The notes: a model not told the origin generated them from the sequence alone. 64,000 nt of DNA from Alphaproteobacteria bacterium (GCA_025362975.1 JANYES010000025.1:102749-166748); one strand, 5' to 3'; positions 33,072 through 41,021 are shown, counted from the stretch's first letter. Translations and numbers: made by a program.

Positions 33072-34615
33072 ATCTTGACCTCGTCTATTTCCTGCTGGCA
33101 GACGATCTGGACGAAAATCTCCTATCACTGGAAGCGCTGCTGCGGCGCGAAGGGCTGGTGTTGCTCAAGGCCCGCTCGGGGCCGGAGGCGCTGGAGCTTT
33201 TGCTGAAACATGACGTGGCGCTGGCGCTGCTTGACGTGCACATGCCGGGCATGGACGGGTTTGAACTCGCCGAGTTGATGCGCGGCATCGAGCGCACCAA
33301 GCAGGTGCCGATTATTTTCCTCACCGCCGGCAGCGCCGACTGGCAGCGCCGTTTCCGTGGCTATGAGGCGGGCGCGGTGGATTTTATCCAGAAGCCGATC
33401 GAATCGGATATTTTGCGCAGCAAAGTGAGCGTGTTTTTTGAGCTATACCGCCAACGCCAGCAGCTTGCGCACCAATATGAACAGCTAAAATCGGCGACGA
33501 CGGCGCTGCGCGAAGCCGACCGGCGCAAGGATGAGTTTTTAGCCACACTCGCCCATGAGTTGCGCAACCCTTTGGCGACGATTCGCAACGGGCTGGAGAT
33601 TTTACGCATGAACCCGCACAGTGCTGAGACCGAGGATGTGCGCGGCATGATGAACCGGCAGCTCAAGCATCTTGTGAGACTGATTGACGATCTGCTCGAC
33701 GTGTCGCGCGTAAGCCAGGGGAAAATCGATTTGCGCAAGGAGCTTATTACACTGCAAAGCGCGCTGGATTCGGCCGTTGAAGCCAGCCACCCGCTGATCG
33801 AAGCGCGCAAGCACACGCTGTTGCTTGAGGTGCCTAAAGAGACGCTGTGGCTGAATGCTGATATCACGCGCATTGCACAGATCGTCAGTAATTTACTTAA
33901 CAACGCGGCGAAATATACGCCCGATAGCGGCACCATCAAGCTGTCGGTGACGTGCGAGGGTGAGGAAGCGGTAATCGCGGTTAAGGACAACGGCATGGGC
34001 ATACCGCAGGATATGCTACCTAAAGTGTTCGAGCTGTTCACGCAGGTGGACAATAACCTCGAGCGCTCGCAAGGCGGGCTCGGGATCGGGCTGGCGCTGG
34101 TGCGGCAACTGGTAGAAATGCATGGCGGCAGCATCAACGCGAAAAGCGCCGGGCTTAATCAGGGCAGCACGTTCAGCGTGCGACTGCCGCTCACGCATGG
34201 AATACAAGAGGAGGAAACGATGCAAGCAGCTCAAGCACCCGCAACCGAAACCCAATCACTGCGCGTGCTGGTGGTCGACGATAATATCGCTTCGGCGAAA
34301 ACCACGGGGTGGATGCTGGTGATGATCGGGCATGAACCGAGGCTTGCCCATGACGGGTTGGAGGCGCTGGCCACGGCGCGCGAGATGAAGCCGGACGCTA
34401 TTTTGCTGGATATCGGCCTGCCAGGAATGAACGGGTATAACGTTTGCCGCGAGCTGCGCAAGGATCCAGCGTTTAAAAATACGATCTTTATCGCCCAGAC
34501 CGGCTGGGGACAAGAACGCGACAAACAAGAAGCCCGCGATGCGGGATTTGACCACCACTTAATCAAGCCAGTCGATCTTGAAAGGCTTACGGAGTTATTG
34601 GCGAAAGGCGTTTAA
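33068..34615 (+). CDS. REC-HisKA-HATPase-REC hybrid kinase
   Basis: 515 residues from the ATG overlapping the cheB stop. N-terminal receiver about 1-125 (LLDVHMPGMDGFEL, IQKPI), H box FLATLAHELRNPLATI with His about 162, HATPase with NNAAKYTP, DNGMGIPQ and GLGIGLALV, and a C-terminal receiver from about 398 (VLVVDDN, LLDIGLPGMNGY, IKPVD). Soluble. It can receive phosphate from the large membrane kinase and pass it on; a phosphorelay is inferred from order and domains. Overlaps the next gene by one base. Confidence 0.92.
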   Translation: MNLDLVYFLLADDLDENLLSLEALLRREGLVLLKARSGPEALELLLKHDVALALLDVHMPGMDGFELAELMRGIERTKQVPIIFLTAGSADWQRRFRGYEAGAVDFIQKPIESDILRSKVSVFFELYRQRQQLAHQYEQLKSATTALREADRRKDEFLATLAHELRNPLATIRNGLEILRMNPHSAETEDVRGMMNRQLKHLVRLIDDLLDVSRVSQGKIDLRKELITLQSALDSAVEASHPLIEARKHTLLLEVPKETLWLNADITRIAQIVSNLLNNAAKYTPDSGTIKLSVTCEGEEAVIAVKDNGMGIPQDMLPKVFELFTQVDNNLERSQGGLGIGLALVRQLVEMHGGSINAKSAGLNQGSTFSVRLPLTHGIQEEETMQAAQAPATETQSLRVLVVDDNIASAKTTGWMLVMIGHEPRLAHDGLEALATAREMKPDAILLDIGLPGMNGYNVCRELRKDPAFKNTIFIAQTGWGQERDKQEARDAGFDHHLIKPVDLERLTELLAKGV

Positions 34616-35016
34616 TGCTGGAGAAGCAATTGTTGCAACTAGCCGTGGCGTTGGCCTGCATAGTGCCGATATCGGCCGGGCTTACGGGGGTGTTTGAAGG
34701 TGCTGCGTTCCTCGGCGGCGGCAGCGTGGATATGGATAGCCATATGCGCTATTTATCGGGATTGCTGTTTGGCATCGGGCTTGGATTTTTAGGTTCTATA
34801 CGGGAGATTGAGCGCTACGGCGAACGATTCAAGCTACTTACGGGAATCGTTGTTGCAGGCGGCGTTGCGCGGTTCCTAGGGTTAACCTATGGCCACGTAC
34901 CCGGTGTTGCCATGAAGACAGCGCTGGTGATGGAGTTAGCGGTGACTCCAGCCCTGTGCCTGTGGCAACACCGGATCGCCAGGCGTTACCGCTCGTCAAT
35001 CACTTGTGTCGATTGA
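34615..35016 (+). CDS. DUF4345-like membrane protein
   Basis: 133 residues with about four membrane helices. Layout and residues (YLSGLLFGIGLGFLGSIREIERYGERFKLLTGIVVAGGVARFLGL) fit DUF4345 proteins, which have no known function. Start codon overlaps the stop of the REC-kinase-REC gene, so it belongs to the sensory operon. Its 3' end overlaps the convergent lipoprotein gene by 31 bases. Confidence 0.75.
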   Translation: MLEKQLLQLAVALACIVPISAGLTGVFEGAAFLGGGSVDMDSHMRYLSGLLFGIGLGFLGSIREIERYGERFKLLTGIVVAGGVARFLGLTYGHVPGVAMKTALVMELAVTPALCLWQHRIARRYRSSITCVD

Positions 35017-35279
35017 TCGGTCGTCCGCTTGTGCAGCCAGCCGTTGATAAGTCCGGGTGGCTTTTTAGTGGTCTTAGCCTGCACGACGGCGTGCTTGCTG
35101 CCGTCGGCATTGTAACCGACATCGGTAGTAGAGGAATGCTCGGTGGTGACACCGTTGGCATCGGTCGATTTGACGTCGCTATGATAGGTTCCCGGCGGTT
35201 TGCTGAGCGCTGAATTTTCAGGCGTGCAAGCGCTGGTAGTCAGTGCGGCGACGAGGAAAAAAATGCGTGATGTTTTCAT
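34986..35279 (-). CDS. small lipoprotein
   Basis: 97 residues. Signal with lipobox TSAC (Cys18), then a hydrophilic mature part rich in Thr, Ser, Asp and Lys (DVKSTDANGVTTEHSSTTDVGYNADGSKHAVVQ). No recognised domain; the alternating charge pattern is like the secreted protein at 5169-5561. The ribosome site is weak. The gene's last 31 bases overlap the end of the DUF4345 gene on the other strand. Confidence 0.7.
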   Translation of the reverse strand: MKTSRIFFLVAALTTSACTPENSALSKPPGTYHSDVKSTDANGVTTEHSSTTDVGYNADGSKHAVVQAKTTKKPPGLINGWLHKRTTDQSTQVIDER

Positions 35280-35292
35280 AATTTCTACTTTC

Positions 35293-35445
35293 TCAGATAA
35301 TTCCCAGTAACATTAAAACGACGATCACCACGAGAACGGAACCGAATCCGCCCGACGGATAGTAGCCCCATTCATGGCTGTGCGGCCAGACGGGGAATAC
35401 GCCGATAAACATCATAAGCAAAAGTACGATAATAATTGCACGCAT
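35293..35445 (-). CDS. DUF3309 family small membrane protein
   Basis: 50 residues, below the usual gene-calling size. GGACA lies about 8 bases before the ATG. Two hydrophobic stretches flank the signature FPVWPHSHEWGYYPSGGFG, which is the conserved centre of DUF3309 proteins (WPxSxxWGYxPSGG). Function unknown; these are common in proteobacteria near stress genes. It lies between the hemerythrin-like gene and the small lipoprotein gene, all on the minus strand. Confidence 0.85.
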   Translation of the reverse strand: MRAIIIVLLLMMFIGVFPVWPHSHEWGYYPSGGFGSVLVVIVVLMLLGII

Positions 35446-35462
35446 GGGGCGTGTCCTTTTCA

Positions 35463-36206
35463 TTAACGGTTACTGCGGCGCTTGGGCGCTGCTGATTTTT
35501 TAGCGTTGGACGCCGAGGCTTTGGCCTTGGACTTGGAAATGGTGATTACTTTGGCTTTCGGTTTGGCCTTGGCAACCACTTTGGCTTGCGGTTTGGTTTT
35601 TGGCGCTACCTTTGCTTTTGTGGATTTCGAGGCGGATTTCGGCGGCAGTTTTTTGACCTGTTGCTTGGTGATTTTGGCGGCTTTCGCCGAGGAATCGCCC
35701 TTGCCTTCGCTGGCGGTCACCATTTTTTCTTCGCCCATTTCACTGAAGCCGGTTTTTTTCAGCTTTTCTTTCAGGGCGAGCATTTTCTGGCCCAGAAGCG
35801 TATAATCCACGTCGAGGTGACGGGCTTTTGGCAGCATGTCGCGCTCTTCTTCTTTGATGTGATGGCGGATATTTTCCGACAGCACTTTGTATTTGGCTTC
35901 ATAATGGTCTTCGGTGCCGGTCATGACTTCGAGTTCGGCGATCAGGACTTTGGCGACATGGTGCTCTTCGTCAGCTTCGTTCATGGTCTGCTTGCCTATT
36001 TCCTTGCGTATGGTCGGATAAAAGATTTGTTCTTCGACTTCGGCGTGAAGTTTCAGCTCAAGAATGGTTTCAGTGCAAATTTTGCGCTTCTCGCGAAGGC
36101 TTTCAGCTTTGAAGAAGTTTTCAAAGAGACCTTTGACTTTTTCATGATCGGCCTTGATAAGCACGATGGCGTCGTCGGCGCTGTATGGGGAAAGGAATTC
36201 AAGCAT
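35463..36206 (-). CDS. hemerythrin HHE protein with histone H1-like Lys/Ala tail
   Basis: 247 residues from the Met at 36206, which has TGGAG 7 bases upstream. The first 150 residues are an HHE bundle with iron-ligand His/Glu residues (KADHEKVK, KLHAEVEEQIFYP, EADEEHHVAK, IRHHIKEEERDMLP). From about 165 the protein becomes a basic repeat of Lys, Ala, Pro and Ser (AKVAPKTKPQAKVVAKAKPKAKV) ending in KRRSNR, like histone H1 or bacterial nucleoid proteins. Iron or O2 binding plus DNA binding is a reasonable inference; this fusion is uncommon. Confidence 0.85.
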   Translation of the reverse strand: MLEFLSPYSADDAIVLIKADHEKVKGLFENFFKAESLREKRKICTETILELKLHAEVEEQIFYPTIRKEIGKQTMNEADEEHHVAKVLIAELEVMTGTEDHYEAKYKVLSENIRHHIKEEERDMLPKARHLDVDYTLLGQKMLALKEKLKKTGFSEMGEEKMVTASEGKGDSSAKAAKITKQQVKKLPPKSASKSTKAKVAPKTKPQAKVVAKAKPKAKVITISKSKAKASASNAKKSAAPKRRSNR

Positions 36207-36348
36207 ATAAATCTCCATCAATGGATTGCGTTAAGTGGATTAACCGTATCGCCGGGAATGTAATGAAACGATGCTGTAGCCCGCTTTAAGGGATAATTTT
36301 TGCGTAAATTCAGCTTACGTTGCTACCGATTGATACAGCCATTTTAAA

Positions 36349-36797
36349 CTAATCGGGCGTTTCGAGTCTGGGTACTTTAGAGTATTTATCGGCCATGCGG
36401 GTGGGCTCCGGCAGGCGGTAATGCGTGAGGCATTAAAGCGTGATGCGTAGCGCGGCTTCCATATCGACGCGGTGGCCCGGGGAGATAAAGAGCGGGTTGG
36501 TGTCTTCCTTGCTGCGCAGGACGATGCCGATTTGTTCCCGCCCCGCCATGAGCGGGCATGTATCGCTTTTGCGCTCACCTAAGCTATCATAAAGTGCCAG
36601 TAAGGCGCTATTTAGCCACGCTAATGGTGGGGTTTGTAGAGCAATACGCCCAGATGAGCGGCAATGCCCTGCCCGTCTACCATTATTCAATCGGGGAGTT
36701 TGGATAGCTGGGAAAGCACGGCTAGTAGTGCCGGGATTTCACGGAAGGACAACAGACCGGGAACATGTGGGCTATGATTGCCTCCCATTGTAGCAAC
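36349..36797 (-). pseudogene. nfi: endonuclease V (nfi) 3' fragment, decayed
   Basis: Reading frame pieces give [17 protein letters not shown], a TGA at 36687-36689, then [14 protein letters not shown], a TAG at 36621-36623, and after a frame change [39 protein letters not shown] at 36433-36435, and HYRLPEPTRMADKYSK. These are the central and C-terminal motifs of endonuclease V, which nicks DNA next to deoxyinosine. The VDGQGI segment lacks the usual HPRR-type residues before HLGVL, so bases are deleted. The 5' half lies at 37790-38049, beyond nagB. Confidence 0.85.
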
Positions 36798-36802
36798 ACT
36801 GC

Positions 36803-37623
36803 TCAAAGTGTCACTGTCAACGCTGTAAGAGCATTGATGTGAATACGGTTCGTTTTTATATTCGGTGCTACCGCTTTTTTGAGTTTTTGTGCAGCAGCCT
36901 TATCAAGTAAAATGGTTACATTGTTATGTAACCTAAGAGCAGACGCGGGCATATGTGTGGTGATGGGTTCTATCAGCATTTTATAGATGGCTTGTGATTT
37001 CTTTTGTCCATTGGCCATCAAAATAATCTTTTTTGCTTTGCGAACAGTTCCAAGCCCCATCGAGATGGCATGGGTGGGAACTTGCGAAACATCGCCTTTA
37101 AAAAACCGTGCATTATCCTTACGGGTTCTTTGTGCTAGCGTGGCTTTATGGGTTGCAATACTCAGTGATACGCCCGGCTCACAAAAACCAATATGACCAT
37201 TGGTTCCGATGCCAACGACTTGCAGATCTATACCGCCAACTTGACGTATTTTATCTTCATATTTAGCGCATTCTTTTTCTATATCCTTCGCGATTCCACT
37301 TGGAATATAGATATTTTTTGCTTTTGCATTTACCTGAGTGAATAAATACTGCTGCATATAATAATAGTAGGACTGCGAATGGGTTTTTGGCAGACCAATA
37401 TATTCATCCAGATTAAGAAATATCGCATGTGAAAAATCTAGCCCCTCTTTTATATGCAGGCGAACTAATTCCTTATACATGGGAATGGGAGTGCTGCCGG
37501 TAGGAAGGCCCAAAACCGCATGGGGCTTTTTGCGGAGCAAACGGGCGATTTCCTGTGCCGCTTTTTTGCCATTTCAGCATGAGTGTCAGCAATGGTAATG
37601 CGGGGAAAATATCCTTCGGTCAT
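36803..37623 (-). pseudogene. nagB: glucosamine-6-phosphate deaminase gene with frameshift
   Basis: The main frame (to about 37540) holds PHAVLGLPTGSTPIPMYKEL, FLNLDEYIGLP, VVGIGTNGHIGFCEPG and SMGLGTVRKAKKI, the substrate and catalytic motifs of NagB, which turns glucosamine-6-phosphate into fructose-6-phosphate and ammonia. It has no good start. A second frame starts at an ATG at 37623 with GAGG upstream and reads MTEGYFPRITIADTHAEMAKK, joining the main frame after a one-base shift at the A6 run near 37562-37567. AT-rich compared with neighbours and sitting inside the remains of nfi, so it looks acquired. A sequencing error at the run is possible. Confidence 0.75.
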
Positions 37624-37789
37624 AAAGCCTCATTTTGGTATTTGGCAATGCCTTGTAGAAAAGGATATCATGCGCAATGTTAATATCACGTGAAAATTTT
37701 AATCATTTCGGTAATTTATCGGGGTAATAATATGGATAATATTATTATATAACAGTCATATTGACGTTGGAGAGAAGTGTTAATTATAT

Positions 37790-38049
37790 TTAAATAAAAT
37801 CGAACTCTGAATTAGCAGCTAATTGGAAAGGCACGAAAGCCTGTGTTTGTTCAATGATCAACAAGGTTTTGATCGGCATAGTGACGACGGAAGCATGGGC
37901 GAGGCCTTTTTCGTTATCATAGCCTACGTCGATACCTGTCACGGTTTCTAAGCGATCAAAGCCGTTAATCAAGAGACTTTGGTACGCAGCAGATCTTGAA
38001 TGGCGCGGGCCTATTCGGGTGAATCGGGAATAGTAAAGGTTTCGATCAT
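37790..38049 (-). pseudogene. nfi: endonuclease V (nfi) 5' fragment, decayed
   Basis: The original start is the ATG at 38049 with AAGGAA 7 bases upstream: MIETFTIPDSPE, then an in-frame TAG, then ARAIQDLLRTKVS. A frame change leads into GFDRLETVTGIDVGYD, which is the EndoV catalytic Asp motif, and AHASVVTMPIKTLLIIEQTQAFVPF, after which homology ends. The expected continuation ([10 protein letters not shown]) is found about 1 kb away at the 36797 end, on the other side of nagB. Confidence 0.8.
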
Positions 38050-38207
38050 AAGGATTCCTTTGCTTTACAACTATCATCCCTATTTGGCATAAAAAATCCA
38101 TTAGGTCAGAAAGATATACATTCTTTATGGTAAAGCACGGAACCGTCCATGGACAATTTATATTGTAAGCGTTACGTTACTGGATACAAAAATAAAAGAG
38201 GAACCTT

Positions 38208-38699
38208 ATGAAAAAAATTACCACCTTAGTTATTCTTGGCCTGTTTGCCAGCACCCCGGCTTTTGCAGTATCAGCGCAGAACTTTATTAAAAATGCTTCC
38301 GTCTGCAACGAATTTGAAATCGAATCCAGCAAGCTGGCTTTGCAGAAATCTTCCAGCGCCGATATTAAACGCTTCGCTCAGATAATGGTCGACGATCACA
38401 GTAAAGCCGCCGTTAAGCTCGATGCACTGTTGAAGCAGTCTGACTCGCATGTCAAACCGGTGGGCAAGCTCGACAGCAAACATGAAAAGCTGATGGGCAA
38501 GTTGGAATCCTCCAATGGCAACAGTTTCAATAAGCAATATATCTCGATACAGACCGACGCGCATAAGGAAGCGGTTAATCTGTTCAGCGATTATTCAAAA
38601 AACGGCGACGACGCGCCGCTTAAAGAATTCGCTACCGAGACCTTGCCTACACTGCAGGCGCATCTCGATCATGTGAAACAATTAAGCGACAATCACTAG
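38208..38699 (+). CDS. secreted DUF4142 protein
   Basis: 163 residues with GAGGAA 6 bases before the ATG. Signal peptide ends AFA-VS. DUF4142 signature: FIKNASVCNEFEIESSKLAL, IKRFAQIMVDDHSKAAVKL, FNKQYISIQTDAHKEAVNLF, and LPTLQAHLDHVKQL with spaced His/Glu that suggest a ferritin-like bundle. Function of the family is not established. Followed 9 bases later by a small membrane protein gene, probably the same transcript. Confidence 0.9.
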   Translation: MKKITTLVILGLFASTPAFAVSAQNFIKNASVCNEFEIESSKLALQKSSSADIKRFAQIMVDDHSKAAVKLDALLKQSDSHVKPVGKLDSKHEKLMGKLESSNGNSFNKQYISIQTDAHKEAVNLFSDYSKNGDDAPLKEFATETLPTLQAHLDHVKQLSDNH

Positions 38700-38708
38700 G
38701 AGGAATTT

Positions 38709-38882
38709 ATGGCTACCCAGACCCACATGCAACGTCCCGTTACCAGTGAACAGTATACCACCTTGTGGACCATAATGGCGGTTCTTGCCATCGCGGTGCC
38801 GGCGCTTGCCGGGTACGTTTCGTATTCTCACAGTGATATGCGGTCGCAGGGTATCGGCGTGGATATCGTCCAGAATAATTAA
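38709..38882 (+). CDS. small single-pass membrane protein
   Basis: 57 residues, AGGAGG 6 bases before the ATG, a very strong site. One membrane helix (LWTIMAVLAIAVPALAGYVSY) then a short polar tail. It sits between DUF4142 and the Thr/Ser-rich secreted protein, all on the plus strand with short gaps. No family recognised. Confidence 0.65.
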   Translation: MATQTHMQRPVTSEQYTTLWTIMAVLAIAVPALAGYVSYSHSDMRSQGIGVDIVQNN

Positions 38883-38903
38883 ACCAGAATCGGGAGAAGA
38901 ATT

Positions 38904-39311
38904 ATGCTGAATTCTGCACACTTTATGTATGTCGCAGTTATCGCTGTGATGATGTCGGCTAATCAGACATACGCAGCGACTGGCGGCGCCACGGGCGGCA
39001 ACAGCGGTGCTGGCACAAGTACCACGACTTCAAGCCCTAGCTCTACCACCGGTGGCACCACCTCTTCTTCGACCACCAACACCGGTTCTGTCGGCACGGT
39101 CGCACCGGGCACGACCAGCACTACCGGAAGCGTGTCCACCTCGGTTCCCAGCGTCACCACGAATGGTAACGTCAATACCAATACGTCGGGCGTGAACACC
39201 AATCTCGGCGTGAATAAAACCGGCGTGACCAATACCGGCAATTACACCACCCTTAACGGTTCGGCTTCCAGCCCGAGCACAGTGGGTGGCGTCAGCACCA
39301 CGATACGCTAG
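38904..39311 (+). CDS. secreted Thr/Ser/Gly-rich protein
   Basis: 135 residues with GGGAGA before the ATG. Signal peptide to about TYA-AT, then wholly low-complexity Thr, Ser, Gly, Val and Asn (TSTTTSSPSSTTGGTTSSST, VNTNTSGVNTNLGVNKTGV). The only mature features are repeated TNT/VNT units, similar in style to the tail of 26344-26766. Likely an extended extracellular or periplasmic protein; no family. Confidence 0.65.
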   Translation: MLNSAHFMYVAVIAVMMSANQTYAATGGATGGNSGAGTSTTTSSPSSTTGGTTSSSTTNTGSVGTVAPGTTSTTGSVSTSVPSVTTNGNVNTNTSGVNTNLGVNKTGVTNTGNYTTLNGSASSPSTVGGVSTTIR

Positions 39312-39402
39312 TATGCAGTCGCACCTCGAAAACGAGAGCGAAGGCATGATGGAATGGCAGGCATTATTTAAACGCCCGCCACGTAGTTATTCGGCGAGCT
39401 GC

Positions 39403-39578
39403 TAAGCACCCATCGGCTTCCAGCAATACGGCTGGCTTAAGGACAAGTTCGGCCTGTCATGGCAGATCGTGCCCGCGGGTATGGGCGAGTTGATGGCCGA
39501 TTTGCAGCGCGCCCCGTGCGTGATGGAGGCGTTGCTGAAATGAAAAAGCTTGGTATCGAGGCGCTGAAAGCCTCTTAA
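39403..39578 (+). pseudogene. PhnB-like VOC family C-terminal fragment
   Basis: From 39412 the frame reads IGFQQYGWLKDKFGLSWQIV and PAGMGELMADLQRAPCVMEALLK, then a stop at the run AAATGAAAAAG where one A is missing; the restored frame gives MKKLGIEALKAS and ends at 39578. The pattern GWLKDKFGxSWQIVP and the ending MxxALLKMKKxxIxxL are the C-terminus of PhnB/3-demethylubiquinone methyltransferase-like VOC proteins. No N-terminal part is present. Its end overlaps the end of ridA by 4 bases. Confidence 0.75.
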
Positions 39579-39928
39579 ACGGCAGCTTCGATCATGATTT
39601 CCACATCGTAGCCGGGAGCAGCGAGATTGGCCTCGACGGTAGCGCGCGCGGGCGTTTTGCCGGAGACCACCCATGCGTCCCACGCCTTGTTCATATCAGC
39701 GAAAGTTGCGATATCGGTTAGCCAGATGTTGGCTTTGAGGATGCGGGTTTTGTCAGTGCCTGCCTTGGCGAGAATGGCGTCGATCTGCTCAAGCACCTCC
39801 TTGGTTTGCTCGAAGACGGATTTGCCCATCGCGCGGTCAGCAACGATGCCAGCAGTGTAAAGTTTGCCGCCGTGGATAACCGCTTCGCTCATGCGGGCGC
39901 CGGGTTCGATGCGCGTGATGTCGGTCAT
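39575..39928 (-). CDS. ridA: RidA/YjgF family enamine deaminase
   Basis: 117 residues with GAGGAG 8 bases before the ATG. Motifs AGIVADRAMGKSVFEQTKEVLEQID, ANIWLTDIATFADMNKAWDAWV and GKTPARATVEANLAAPGYDVEI with the active-site Arg are those of RidA. It hydrolyses reactive enamine/imine intermediates from amino acid metabolism. Monocistronic; next gene upstream on the same strand is DUF488. Confidence 0.9.
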   Translation of the reverse strand: MTDITRIEPGARMSEAVIHGGKLYTAGIVADRAMGKSVFEQTKEVLEQIDAILAKAGTDKTRILKANIWLTDIATFADMNKAWDAWVVSGKTPARATVEANLAAPGYDVEIMIEAAV

Positions 39929-39987
39929 AGGGTGTCTCCTCGTGGATGATGGAGAAATTCTAATTGATTATGACGCATATGCCAGCG

Positions 39988-40560
39988 TTATAATAGCTGG
40001 GTCTGCCTGGGAGGATAGGTGATGCTTGTGCCGACGACGCTGGCCAGGTTCGAGAGCTTATGCCTGCGGTAGCTGCCTTCGGACAGAATCTCAATGACGG
40101 GTATGCCGCGAACGCACAACGCATCTGCGATCATCGAGCGGTGGCAATTTGAGAACGCGGCTTCGGCGCACATAATGGCGGTACGGTTGAAATGGCTGAG
40201 TTGTATCAGCTCAACTATGGCTTCGAGGAACATGGGGGTGGCCATGTAATCAGCGTAGCCGCGGAAACCCTCGGCGCTCAGGCCGGTATTAACCGAATTT
40301 TGCTGCGCCCGCCGCAGGCCGCCGAGGGCAACTAAGTGAATATAGTCCATCTTCGCGTCCGGCAGGATTTTCTTCAAGATGTCGTCGTTAAACTGCGGAT
40401 TGTAGTTTGAGCGAGGAGTGCTGCGCACGTCAATGAGTTGTTTGATGCCGTAGGCGTGCAGGAGATGGGTGAAGGAATCGAGTGGCTGGTTAGAATGCCA
40501 GACGGTGAAAATGGTTTGTTCGGACCAGTCGGAAAGTGGTGGCGTGGGTAAGTTTCTCAT
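39988..40560 (-). CDS. DUF488 family protein
   Basis: 190 residues with AAGAG 5 bases before the ATG. Family features: FTVWHSNQPLDSFTHLLHAYGIKQLIDVRSTPRS, FNDDILKKIL, YIHLVALGGLRRA and MCAEAAFSNCHRSMIADAL with the conserved Cys and His. DUF488 proteins are uncharacterised; the Cys and Arg arrangement suggests a small-molecule or nucleic-acid enzyme. Stands alone next to a decayed region. Confidence 0.88.
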   Translation of the reverse strand: MRNLPTPPLSDWSEQTIFTVWHSNQPLDSFTHLLHAYGIKQLIDVRSTPRSNYNPQFNDDILKKILPDAKMDYIHLVALGGLRRAQQNSVNTGLSAEGFRGYADYMATPMFLEAIVELIQLSHFNRTAIMCAEAAFSNCHRSMIADALCVRGIPVIEILSEGSYRRHKLSNLASVVGTSITYPPRQTQLL

Positions 40561-40590
40561 GTACTCTTATGGTTGTTAATAAAAAGTCTT

Positions 40591-40622
40591 ATTCATATGC
40601 TATCAAATTCATATGCTATCAA
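40591..40622. repeat. tandem duplication of a 16-bp unit
   Basis: ATTCATATGCTATCAA occurs twice with no gap (40591-40606 and 40607-40622), upstream of the DUF488 gene. Looks like a recent slippage event. Confidence 0.9.
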
Positions 40623-40790
40623 ATGAGTCATAAAAATTAGATGTTAAAGCGGCGTATAGCCTGTAAAGTTAGCGAAAATATAATGGTATTCCAATGGGCT
40701 ATTTGAGGGCTCGACTGGGGATACCGTTGCAGCCGCAGGCCCTGCTGGCGAAACGCTTGCAACGCCGCCCGTCCCCCGGCAGACGAAGCC

Positions 40791-40901
40791 ATGCAAAAAA
40801 CCCTGCGCGACTTCCAGGACCCAAGCAAACTTGTCGCCACCGATGGCACGGTGCCAGCAGGTGCGGGCAAGCAGCGCGATCTCAATAGCGGGATCGTTTA
40901 G
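40791..40901 (+). other. unidentified gene remnant
   Basis: An open frame of 36 codons beginning MQKTLRDFQDPSKLVATDG and ending at TAG 40899-40901 reads like the end of a longer protein; the same frame stays open upstream but has no ribosome site. No match recognised. It lies inside a roughly 400-base stretch (40623-41003) that carries no intact gene and also contains a cupin fragment on the opposite strand. Confidence 0.3.
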
Positions 40902-41002
40902 TTAATCGGGCTGCAACGGGGAGAGATATTCTTCGTCCGTGACTTTTTCCATCCAGTCGACATTTTGCCGTCGAGCGCTTCAGTGATGTCGATGTAACTC
41001 AT
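40902..41002 (-). pseudogene. cupin-domain protein C-terminal fragment
   Basis: From an ATG at 41002 the sequence reads MSYIDITEALDGK, then needs a one-base shift at an A4 run to give NVDWMEKVTDEEYLSPLQPD and stop at 40902. The pattern ALDGKxVxWMEKVTDEEY is the closing segment of small cupin proteins. The beta-barrel part is missing, so this is a remnant. Confidence 0.6.
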
Positions 41003-41021
41003 CGTTGATCCTAAATTTCTA

